From Bdellovibrionales bacterium (GTDB taxonomy: Bacteria; Bdellovibrionota; Bdellovibrionia; Bdellovibrionales; JAMPXM01): a stretch of 43,856 nt of DNA. Numbering within the stretch: position 1 is the stretch's first letter; each line of letters begins with the position of its first letter. The position numbers and the translations under genes are program-made. The notes under the pieces were generated by a model. The model did not search any database and was not told where the DNA came from. It was given only the letters and a program-made list of their open reading frames with translations. Shown in pieces: positions 31,437 through 38,102 of this stretch. The stretch lies in the NCBI GenBank assembly GCA_005808505.1, contig SYLX01000168.1:1-43856 (forward strand), given 5' to 3'.

Positions 31437-31925
31437 ATGCTCCGCATCTGTCCTCACTGCTCAAATACAACTCCAAACCTATCCGAACTTCGGCACATCG
31501 TCCGGGTAGGCCGATTTCGACGCAAGTCCGACGGCCAGCGTGTGCAGCGTTATCACTGCACGTCGTGCAGCCGTGGATTCTCAAGCGCGACGTTTAACGA
31601 TTGCTTCCGGCAGAACAAACGTCACTTCAATCACCGCGTGAAGATGGATTTCGTCGAAGGCGTCTCGATGCGCGGAATTGCTCGCAAACAAAACCTGCAT
31701 CGCACGACAGTGATGCGCAAACTTTTGCACCTAGGCTTGAAGGCAAAAAGGAACCTCAAGAAAACAAACGAGCGCCTTCCGAAGGTGAGTCATGTCCAAT
31801 TCGACGATCAAGAAACTTGCGAGCAATCAAAATGTAAACCGCTCTCGATCACTCTTGCAGTTGAACACGGCACAAGACGAATTCTTGATTTGAAGTTTCA
31901 CAATCTCCGCCCAAAAGTTCCCTAG
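31437..31925 (+). CDS. Transposase, N-terminal part (zinc ribbon and HTH), first frame
   Basis: These 162 residues begin LRICPHCSNTT with a C-x2-C (CPHC) and a later CTSCS, a zinc ribbon. A helix-turn-helix follows (MRGIARKQNLHRTTVMRKLL). Then comes HVQFDDQETCEQSKC, the probable first catalytic Asp region, and LAVEHGTRRILDLKFHN. The frame stops at 31923-31925. The rest of the enzyme is in the -1 frame, joined at CCCAAAA (31910-31916), whose phase in this frame is C CCA AAA, the classical X XXY YYZ slippery heptamer. If a ribosome slips back there, the product is about 296 residues. Alternatively one base has been lost. I use the ATG at 31437, nine bases after a TTG at 31428. Confidence 0.75.
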   Translation: MLRICPHCSNTTPNLSELRHIVRVGRFRRKSDGQRVQRYHCTSCSRGFSSATFNDCFRQNKRHFNHRVKMDFVEGVSMRGIARKQNLHRTTVMRKLLHLGLKAKRNLKKTNERLPKVSHVQFDDQETCEQSKCKPLSITLAVEHGTRRILDLKFHNLRPKVP

Positions 31926-32326
31926 CAAAAAAGGCACTGAAGCGTTTTGGCCCGCGAAAAGATGAGAGGAAGCAAGGTCGCCAAAAGTTATTTAGTCGAC
32001 TCCAAAATGTCGTGAAGCCCGACGCCATCATCGAGTCGGATCAGAACCCACACTACCCACCCGACGTGAAAGAATTCTTCCCGCAAGCCACGCACGTCAC
32101 CTTTAAAGGCAGGCGCCCGAAGGATCACGGGATGGGGGAACTCAAAAAAGGTTTCGATCCGCTCTTTTCACTTAATCACACCTGCGCGATGACCCGGGAT
32201 CGCATCAAGCGTCTCGCTCGCAAAACCTGGGCGATCTCGAAAAAGAAAGAGTTTCTCGAGCTCCATCTGGCGATCTACGTCGATCATCACAACCGAAGCT
32301 TAAGAGCGCTCGAAAAATATTTTTGA
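31916..32326 (+). CDS. Transposase, C-terminal part in the -1 frame
   Basis: From the slip site at 31916 the -1 frame is open to the TGA at 32324-32326 and reads SSLAKKALKRFGPRKDER, then IIESDQNPHYPPD with the second catalytic Asp, FKGRRPKDHGMGELKKGFDPL and SLNHTCAMTRDRIKRL, and the C-terminal FLELHLAIYVDHHN with a candidate third acidic residue. On its own it lacks the DNA-binding part and has no ribosome binding site at its start. It is therefore read as a frameshift extension of the upstream frame or as the remnant of a mutated transposase. Confidence 0.65.
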   Translation, partial: SSLAKKALKRFGPRKDERKQGRQKLFSRLQNVVKPDAIIESDQNPHYPPDVKEFFPQATHVTFKGRRPKDHGMGELKKGFDPLFSLNHTCAMTRDRIKRLARKTWAISKKKEFLELHLAIYVDHHNRSLRALEKYF

Positions 32327-32388
32327 TTGCAACGTGTCCGGCATAAGGAGTCGTGGACGGCCAGAAATAAAGCCCAAACTCCTCAAAA

Positions 32389-32423
32389 AATTAAAAGGGC
32401 TGACTGCGTCCGCCCTTTTAATT
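32389..32423. terminator. Bidirectional terminator inside the insertion sequence
   Basis: AATTAAAAGGGC (32389-32400) and GCCCTTTTAATT (32412-32423) are exact reverse complements around an 11-base loop. With A-rich and T-rich sides it works in both directions, ending transposase transcripts and those entering from the leftward lipoprotein gene. Confidence 0.7.
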
Positions 32424-32431
32424 AGGTCAAA

Positions 32432-32453
32432 ATCTGCAAGATAGTGGGCCAGT
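32432..32453 (-). repeat. Right terminal inverted repeat of the insertion sequence
   Basis: Its reverse complement also begins ACTGGCCCACT and ends TTGCAGAT. Its outer base is part of the stop codon (TAA, 32455-32453) of the leftward lipoprotein gene. Confidence 0.85.
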
Positions 32454-34252
32454 TAACGGATGCAACGAAGAGATTGATCTCCCATAAAACACAACCCATA
32501 CCCGCCGTCATAAAACATGCGGCTCGGCGATGCGAGGGTCGCGCTGGCGAGGGGACCGTCAACATCAGGCCCGCTCCCGGATCGCGTAGAAAGAATCGAC
32601 GTCGATTTTTTCGCCGTAAGATCGACGTGCAGCAATCGGTCGTAAATGAAATCCGAGAGGTAAAGCTGCGAGCCGTCGGTCGCCAAGCCCCCGACGAGCG
32701 AGATGCCCGTCTTGTCCAGAGCGCCCACACCGCGGTCGCCAGAGACCAAGCTCCCCGCAACGCCGCTCACCTTCATGCTCGCGAGATCTAGCTTACGAAC
32801 CATCTTCAGGCCGTCCTCGGAAAAGTAAAGCGCACCGTTAATGTGAATCATGTCTGTGATATCACCCTGAAGCCGAGACTTCGCCGCCGGCAAGTCCTGC
32901 GAATGCCCAATGGTCGCGAGCGTCTCGTTGCTATCGGTGTACGCGATCCGATCGATCGCAAAGCCGTAATCCGATTGGCCACTCATCGGCTCGAAATTCA
33001 CCCGCAGTCTTGACGCTTTCACGGGTGGGCTCCAGAAGTCCTCACCGAAGTCGCCGGCAAGCTCGAGCAACGGCTGAGCCGTCATGCTCGTATCGTCAGC
33101 ATCGTAGATTCTGATTCGGTCCGCCGACTGCGTCTTCAACTTCGAGAAGTGCAAACGAATGGCCTTCGCGCCCATCTGGAAAATTTCGAAGTTATAAACG
33201 GTCCCGGAGTCGTAATCATGAGTCGTTTCCTTCGCCGAAGAAAGCGGAACCTGCGTGATGAGCGCATCCGCCCGTGGCCCCCAGTAAGAAGAAATTCTCC
33301 GCGTAGCGGAAGCACCGCCACCAAGAAGCGTCGTTACCGTGAGCGAGCCGAGATCAAGTTTGCGGATGTAAACTTCATCGTCCGCATCGTGATCGGTGAA
33401 GTAAAGATCGTTCCCAACAAGGACGAGCTTTTCAACGCTTCCGAGACGAGCGGCAGCACCAGCGCCATCCGTGATCGCGCAAGCACCATCAACGCCGATG
33501 AGCTTCGTCACAGAGTTCGTCGCGAGGTCCATTTTGCTGATCAAGCAGCTTCCATACTCCGCTATGTAAAGAGCGTCATCTTTCACCGCGAGCCCCAAAG
33601 GAAGATTGAGCTTCGCGCCCGCCCCGACACCATCTTCATGCTTTGCATCCGGATTGTCGCCGCCAGCAACCGTCGTGAGCTGACGCGTTTCCATGTCGAA
33701 GACACGGATCGCGTTGAAAGCATCGCTTGCATCAGCAAGGTAAAGTTTACGTCCGACAAGAACAGCGTCGCGAAGATGCTGAAGACCTTGTGCCGCGCCC
33801 GCCAACGTTTCAACCTTCGAAGGCTCGATGTACTGGATCGCGTTTTCCAGTTTCAAACCGGCGAGCACGAGCGCACGGTAACCACTCAAGGACGAAGGAG
33901 CTCGACACTCTAAGACTGTCGAGCTGAGAATTCTCAAATCTTCGCAAGGAGCGTCACCAATCTCAACGGTTGTTGAGGAAGAGAAGCCCGTTCCTTCAAT
34001 CGTGAGCTTTCCGCCCGGAGCGAGAAGATTTGCCGGAGACACTTTCTTGAACGTTTCACCACCACGGCCAAATTGGTCCGCGGGTAAGCCGATCTGCCCA
34101 GAGAAGCTCGTCGAAACTTCGAAGCTCCCGCAGTTTTGGTAAAAGACAGCGGTAAGACCGAGCGTCGCGAAGGCGGCGGCGACGCGCCACTTCGATTTCA
34201 ACGTGCGAACCAAATGAGCTTTCGGATGCGCGTTTTCCTGCGAATCTCGCAT
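32453..34252 (-). CDS. Lipoprotein with TIG domain, NHL-type propeller and CUB-like insert
   Basis: In this 599-residue protein Cys41 lies in the unusual lipobox FYQNCGS. A TIG/IPT domain follows at about residues 70-146 (VSPANLLAPGGKLTIEGTGF), then NHL-type propeller strands (LYLADASDAFNAIRVFDMETRQLTTVAGG, LYIAEYGSCLISKMDL, LYFTDHDADDEVYIRKLDL). Between about residues 318 and 438 an insert looks like a CUB domain (IRLHFSKLKTQSADRIRIYD, FWSPPVKASRLRVNFEP, YGFAIDRIAY). More propeller strands follow (LYLSDFIYDRLLHVDL). The last residues, MGDQSLRCIR, stop at the insertion-sequence end, so the original C-terminus may be slightly altered. GGGGG lies about 5 bases before the ATG. A binding scaffold at the surface is inferred. 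Confidence 0.75.
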   Translation of the reverse strand: MRDSQENAHPKAHLVRTLKSKWRVAAAFATLGLTAVFYQNCGSFEVSTSFSGQIGLPADQFGRGGETFKKVSPANLLAPGGKLTIEGTGFSSSTTVEIGDAPCEDLRILSSTVLECRAPSSLSGYRALVLAGLKLENAIQYIEPSKVETLAGAAQGLQHLRDAVLVGRKLYLADASDAFNAIRVFDMETRQLTTVAGGDNPDAKHEDGVGAGAKLNLPLGLAVKDDALYIAEYGSCLISKMDLATNSVTKLIGVDGACAITDGAGAAARLGSVEKLVLVGNDLYFTDHDADDEVYIRKLDLGSLTVTTLLGGGASATRRISSYWGPRADALITQVPLSSAKETTHDYDSGTVYNFEIFQMGAKAIRLHFSKLKTQSADRIRIYDADDTSMTAQPLLELAGDFGEDFWSPPVKASRLRVNFEPMSGQSDYGFAIDRIAYTDSNETLATIGHSQDLPAAKSRLQGDITDMIHINGALYFSEDGLKMVRKLDLASMKVSGVAGSLVSGDRGVGALDKTGISLVGGLATDGSQLYLSDFIYDRLLHVDLTAKKSTSILSTRSGSGPDVDGPLASATLASPSRMFYDGGYGLCFMGDQSLRCIR

Positions 34253-34330
34253 AGTGCCCCCGTCTGAACCTTATCGATCGGCTTCTATAATTTTATCGGA
34301 TAGATACGAGGGTTTTTGAGACTATTTCGG

Positions 34331-34369
34331 TGAAGCTCGGCTTAATTCGTCGCAACCAACCGAGCTTCA
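34331..34369 (-). terminator. Hairpin downstream of the PEGA lipoprotein gene
   Basis: TGAAGCTCGG (34331-34340) and CCGAGCTTCA (34360-34369) are exact reverse complements around a 19-base spacer, 70 bases past the stop of the leftward PEGA gene. No T-run follows on the - strand, so its strength is unclear. Confidence 0.45.
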
Positions 34370-34438
34370 TCGAATTTCTCCTGATTGTTTCAGATCGAGA
34401 CGCTGGCGCGAAGGTTGGAAGACTACCTGGCAATCGCG

Positions 34439-35059
34439 TTAGAGCGCCGCGATCGCCTGATAGAGCGCAAGCGAATCGGGGGCTCCGATCATCTGCTCAC
34501 GCTGACTGAAGAGCTTTGCACGCATCGATTCACACTCGGCCTCGTTCTTCTCGAGCAAGCGGCAAAGATTTGCTACTTCCTCCCCGTAACCACGGGCGAG
34601 TTCCAGGCGAATTTTTTCGGCGTTAGTCATGACAAAATCAAAGACCGCGTCATCACGCATAGCGGTTCCAGAAGATCGCTCAAGTTTGGTGACGTACTTG
34701 TTAGGTTGATACGTCCATATACGACCCGTAATGATGTCTAAGCCCCAAGAGGGCGCACCCGACGTCGTCGTAACGAATCCCAAGTTTGAAAACGCAACGC
34801 CCGCGATCTCGCGCCCCAAGGTCACACTTCGTGCCTCGTATCCCGTTTTTTCAAGAACGAGACTAGAAGTGTTGCTCACCTTTTTGATTTCGGTGACCAA
34901 CGGCGTTTTACCTAGATGAGATCCTTGCCAGTAAACATCGGCGCCCTCAGGAACCGAGGTAATCGTGATTGTGTCGGTAGCGGGAGTAAACAACGAAGCG
35001 CAGCCGGCAAGGGTGGACACGGCGATCGCGCTGAATACGAGGGTGATGAACGACTTCAT
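34439..35059 (-). CDS. PEGA-domain lipoprotein
   Basis: Of 206 residues, Cys20 is in LAGCASLF, a standard lipobox. Residues about 30-75 form a PEGA domain, the beta module of surface or S-layer-like proteins: ITSVPEGADVYWQGSHLGKTPLVTEI and LVLEKTGYEARSVTL. The middle includes a hydrophobic segment (EIAGVAFSNLGFVTTTSG). The C-terminal 70 residues form a helical, possibly coiled stretch (LARGYGEEVANLCRLLEKNE). The role is structural or in binding, in the periplasm or at the outer membrane. AGGAG lies 7 bases before the ATG. It is upstream of the TIG/NHL lipoprotein gene on the same strand but separated by a hairpin. Confidence 0.85.
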   Translation of the reverse strand: MKSFITLVFSAIAVSTLAGCASLFTPATDTITITSVPEGADVYWQGSHLGKTPLVTEIKKVSNTSSLVLEKTGYEARSVTLGREIAGVAFSNLGFVTTTSGAPSWGLDIITGRIWTYQPNKYVTKLERSSGTAMRDDAVFDFVMTNAEKIRLELARGYGEEVANLCRLLEKNEAECESMRAKLFSQREQMIGAPDSLALYQAIAAL

Positions 35060-35191
35060 GGTGGATCTCCTATGCGCTGATCTTGAAACAGGAATGACCG
35101 GGTAGCAACCTTGTTCGGATGCTCCGCATCCAGGTCCCCGAATGACGAAAAGTCTTTTCTATTGCTTGGGGAGGGTTTAAGACACCGAGCC

Positions 35192-35635
35192 ATGAGTGAA
35201 CCGAAAGCACGCCCTTCCTTCGAACAGATCTACATGGAACTCGCCCATACCTTGGCGGAGCGCTCAACTTGCACGCGAATGAACGTTGGCACGGTCATCA
35301 CTTCGACCGACTATCGAAAAGTTTTGGCCGTGGGTTACAACGGGAATGCAGCAGGTCTTCCCAATACGTGTGATCGCCACGAGCCCGGGAACTGCGGTTG
35401 CCTTCATTCTGAAGAAAACGCGGTCATCAACTGCGACTCGCCCCGTTCGACGGAAAAACACGTCTTTGTCACGCATCTCCCCTGCACGGCGTGCGCGAAG
35501 CGTCTCATCAATTTAGGTGGCGTGAAAAAGGTTTTTTACCGATCCGATTACCGCTCTCGCGACTCGCTCCATCTGCTCGCGACGGTTGGGATCGAAGTCA
35601 TTCATTTACCGAAATCCGATAAGCAAACGAGCTGA
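35192..35635 (+). CDS. dCMP deaminase family protein (cytidine/deoxycytidylate deaminase)
   Basis: This 147-residue protein has the zinc-binding site of the CDA superfamily: His72 and Glu74 in CLHSEENAV (usual form HAE) and Cys98 and Cys101 in PCTACAK. The N-terminal FEQIYMELAHTLAERSTCTRMNVGTVIT and VLAVGYNGNAAG, with GLPNTCDRH, are typical of ComEB/dCMP deaminases, which convert dCMP to dUMP for thymidylate synthesis. The product is cytosolic. The N-terminus begins with ATG at 35192 (MSEPKARPS). The frame is open upstream to a TTG at 35111, but that extension looks unlike the family. No clear ribosome binding site is seen, only GGAGGG at a long distance. Confidence 0.82.
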   Translation: MSEPKARPSFEQIYMELAHTLAERSTCTRMNVGTVITSTDYRKVLAVGYNGNAAGLPNTCDRHEPGNCGCLHSEENAVINCDSPRSTEKHVFVTHLPCTACAKRLINLGGVKKVFYRSDYRSRDSLHLLATVGIEVIHLPKSDKQTS

Positions 35636-35669
35636 TCGGAGCCGGCTTTTTCTCAGGAATCGGCTTGGA

Positions 35670-36494
35670 TCAATCTACATAGCTAACTAAAGCGTCAAAG
35701 GCGATCGGCTCGTGCTGACAATCGGTTTGGGGGTCATTGTCGCCAGTCGTGACGAGTTTAAATTGATGTCGCGTGCGGTTTAAGTTACGCGCCGTGATGG
35801 CTTGGAACACGACCGGATTAAATCGCATCGACATTTTCCCTTCGACCTGCGTCTCTGGCCAAACGCACTTGGAATATCCCTGCTCCATGCCGAGGCAATA
35901 GACGTATTTGAAATTCCCGCGCGGCCAACCGGTGCCGCCGAGTTCATCCCAACTGTAGGACATGATTCCATCACGTATCGGCATGCGGTCTTCTACTGGA
36001 TACGACGCTCCCAGAATGGCATCGTCAAAAACCAGGAAGAGATGATCGTCATACTTCATCTGCTGCTCAGGCATAGTAAATTCCAAGTCGCAGATTTTCG
36101 AACCCGCGGGGAGATCGAATTCGACGTTTTGCTCAACTCGCGCCTGGAAGAAGTCATTCTTAGGACCCAGGTTCCCGTCCTTGCTAAACTCACAGGTTTT
36201 TGCCGGATCCGATTTATCCTGCGGGTCTTCGAATCGAACTTGGATAACTTTTGTTTTGATGCGGTTTGCGGAGCAGGCTTTGACTACGATTTCAGTTCCG
36301 GGATCTTTAGAACCGGGCGCGTCGCCGTCGCCTTCTAAGCCAGAGCGATCATTAATTAAAGGGATGTAACTCGAATCAGTTTCAAATTTGGGATCGCTGC
36401 AGTTCGAATAGGCTGCAAGCAAAATAGGCAAACAGAGAATGACGACTGCTTGCGTGAAACGGTGCCTGAGGGACTTCGAAGTAAATCTCTTCAT
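35670..36494 (-). CDS. Lipoprotein of unknown function
   Basis: In this 274-residue protein Cys32 lies in LLAAYSNCSDP, again the [F/Y]-x-N-C type of lipobox seen in two other genes here. An acidic linker is followed by a beta-rich body with several Cys (VVKACSANRIKTKVIQVRFE, KTCEFSKDGN, AGSKICDLEFTMPE, YVYCLGMEQGYSKCVWP, TDCQHEPIAF). Even numbers of Cys suggest disulfides after export. No known domain is recognised. A start at 36494 fits the signal peptide; GGTCGGA upstream is a weak ribosome binding site. It converges on the deaminase gene with a 34-base gap. Confidence 0.6.
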   Translation of the reverse strand: MKRFTSKSLRHRFTQAVVILCLPILLAAYSNCSDPKFETDSSYIPLINDRSGLEGDGDAPGSKDPGTEIVVKACSANRIKTKVIQVRFEDPQDKSDPAKTCEFSKDGNLGPKNDFFQARVEQNVEFDLPAGSKICDLEFTMPEQQMKYDDHLFLVFDDAILGASYPVEDRMPIRDGIMSYSWDELGGTGWPRGNFKYVYCLGMEQGYSKCVWPETQVEGKMSMRFNPVVFQAITARNLNRTRHQFKLVTTGDNDPQTDCQHEPIAFDALVSYVD

Positions 36495-36869
36495 TTCATC
36501 CGACCTTTTGTGGCGCCTGCCAATTTGCTAGTGGATCAGTTGTCGAGTCATCCCCATGCCTCTTCACTTAATGAGAGATCAAAGTTCGTGCCGATGAAGA
36601 TCAGTGAAGTTCGATATGATGATTCTCTGCGTTTCGGTTCGAGACGATTGAACCGATCCGTGTCTCAACACCTGACGATTCGGTTGGCGAGATCGCGCTA
36701 ACTGATGGAAGTCAGAACAACATTTCCGCTGAATGATCACTCAATGAGCAGGCAGAAAAAGTTGGGCAGCTCGTAACACGTCCCGATCCAAGCAAAACGC
36801 GCCGAGATTTGCGGAAATTGGATCACTGACGGCTCGATCAACGGCCCGTCAGTGAAGATCCCGGAAGAT
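36495..36869. other. Intergenic region with one strong hairpin
   Basis: This 375-base gap lies between two leftward genes. TCACTGACGG (36823-36832) and CCGTCAGTGA (36846-36855) are exact reverse complements around a 13-base loop, just beyond the stop of the downstream gene at 36870. Without a T-run it is a weak terminator candidate. The rest should hold the promoter of the lipoprotein gene; I see nothing else. Confidence 0.5.
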
Positions 36870-37385
36870 TTATTTCACGTCGGAGAAGGCTCGTAAGCAG
36901 CGGTAATAGGCCTCGACATCGGCTCCGTCATGCACACGCTTTTGGCAGAGATAGCCGTCACCCAGGCGCTCTTCCACAACGAGTCCGACGATGGACTCAC
37001 CGCTATCCGAAACAAAAGACAAGCGCTCCGTGTTGCCGCGGAGAGAGTTGTAGAAAGCCTTCAACCGCGAGACTGGGTAGTTCATCTCAACAAAACATTC
37101 ATACGACCAAACCTGATTTGGGATAACAGCGGCCTGTCGACGGCAAAGAAGACCATCGATCGATTTCTCCTTAACTTCTACGCCAACAATCGGTTCGCCG
37201 GAGCGCGCATCGGCTCGGGTGACAGAAAACTCGGTTGAGTTCAACGCTTCGTAGACCCCTTTGGGTGAGGGCGAACGTGTTGAAGCCACAGAAGTTGATG
37301 GAACGAGCGCACTAGTCAGGATGCACCCTCCGAGGAAAGCGCCAAAGACTGCGCCAGAAATAGCGGCTGCACTACTTTTAAACAT
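36870..37385 (-). CDS. Envelope protein with an internally duplicated domain
   Basis: This 171-residue protein has an N-terminal hydrophobic segment ending FLGGCILTS (Cys21 possibly lipidated). The mature part has two similar halves: SGEPIVGVEVKEKSIDGLLC with a Cys later in SYECFVEMN, and SGESIVGLVVEERLGDGYLC with a Cys later in YYRCLRAF. Each half has two Cys, likely a disulfide. No named family is recognised. I start at 37385 with AGGGAG 7 bases upstream; the longer frame to 37454 has no ribosome binding site and would bury the signal. The product is exported to the periplasm or membrane. Confidence 0.6.
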   Translation of the reverse strand: MFKSSAAAISGAVFGAFLGGCILTSALVPSTSVASTRSPSPKGVYEALNSTEFSVTRADARSGEPIVGVEVKEKSIDGLLCRRQAAVIPNQVWSYECFVEMNYPVSRLKAFYNSLRGNTERLSFVSDSGESIVGLVVEERLGDGYLCQKRVHDGADVEAYYRCLRAFSDVK

Positions 37386-37635
37386 GATGATTCTCCCTTG
37401 ATGTGTGTGCGGATCAAACGTGCAGGTCACGTTAGGCTCGGCAGGTGAACCCAAACAAGGAGCGTTTTGTTTTCCTTTATTGACAGTTCTGTGTGTTCAT
37501 ACCTCGACCGTTTCCCGCCTAAACCATGTCTTGTTGGATATTTTTTGTCCTTATCCCTTGATTGGAAAGGCTATTTCCGTCCATGCTCGTACTGTGAGGC
37601 GAAGGGATACCGACGCCCCATCGAAAGGACCGCGT

Positions 37636-38013
37636 ATGAACTCGACCGCAAAATCTCTAATTCTCAAAGCTGAGGACAACCTCAACACGGCTCGACAGCA
37701 TCTCGACGACGACAAACAACATGACATCGTCGGTTATAACTTAGCGCAGGCTTGCGAAATGTACCTGAAAGCTCTCTGCGTTTTGCGCAATCTCGAGTTT
37801 CCTGGCGATGACGAAGGTCACGATCTCGACGCTCTCATGCAAATTCTTGAAGAAGACAACTTGTCAGCAATCTCGTCGCACGCGGACATCGTCGAACTCA
37901 CACCTTACAATTCAACGACTGCAAAAGTTCGCCCGGACGAGCGGTTGGATATGAAAGAGTATTGGGATCACGTACAAGACTTGAAGAACTTCATCCGTGA
38001 GACGGTTAACTGA
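37636..38013 (+). CDS. Orphan HEPN-domain protein
   Basis: This 125-residue helical protein matches HEPN domains: LILKAEDNLNTARQHLDDDK, then YNLAQACEMYLKALCVLRNLEF (the conserved A-x-x-x-K-x-L-K-A-L-like helix) and EGHDLDALMQIL (the GHDL motif). HEPN proteins often pair with a nucleotidyltransferase (MNT) as toxin-antitoxin or RNA-cleaving systems, but the Rx4-6H ribonuclease motif is not evident and no MNT gene is adjacent. It is soluble. GAAAGGA lies about 7 bases before the ATG at 37636. A strong bidirectional terminator follows. Confidence 0.7.
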   Translation: MNSTAKSLILKAEDNLNTARQHLDDDKQHDIVGYNLAQACEMYLKALCVLRNLEFPGDDEGHDLDALMQILEEDNLSAISSHADIVELTPYNSTTAKVRPDERLDMKEYWDHVQDLKNFIRETVN

Positions 38014-38040
38014 CTTCAAGGCCGTGAGTTCTAAACAAAA

Positions 38041-38070
38041 AAGCAGAAGCTCTAGGGCTTCTGCTTTTTT
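38041..38070. terminator. Bidirectional rho-independent terminator
   Basis: AAGCAGAAGC (38041-38050), a 6-base loop and GCTTCTGCTT (38057-38066) form a 10-bp stem with a T-run on the + strand and an A-run (giving a T-run on the - strand) before it. It ends the HEPN gene and the leftward hydrolase gene. Confidence 0.9.
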
Positions 38071-38102
38071 GTTTCTGGGCCTCTCGAATCACCTTCGGGT
38101 GC

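Larger units (their letters stand above)
31350..32453. mobile_element. Insertion sequence, 1104 bp, with 22-bp imperfect terminal inverted repeats
   Basis: The left end ACTGGCCCACTT... (31350-31371) and the reverse complement of the right end (32432-32453) match at 20 of 22 bases; the first 11 are identical. Inside is one DDE-type transposase read in two frames and a bidirectional hairpin terminator. No direct target duplication is visible at either side. The element sits between the convergent astacin-like and TIG/NHL lipoprotein genes and touches both stop codons. The family is not assigned with certainty; the zinc ribbon plus DDE layout resembles IS1- and IS1595-related groups. Confidence 0.85.

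Noticed and set aside
31341-32462. Target-site duplication flanking the insertion sequence
   Set aside because: No direct repeat of 3-9 bases matches at the two borders (CCCTGA against TAACGG), so none is reported.
37386-38013. HEPN/MNT toxin-antitoxin pair
   Set aside because: No nucleotidyltransferase gene or second small gene adjoins; the upstream open frame has no start signals.
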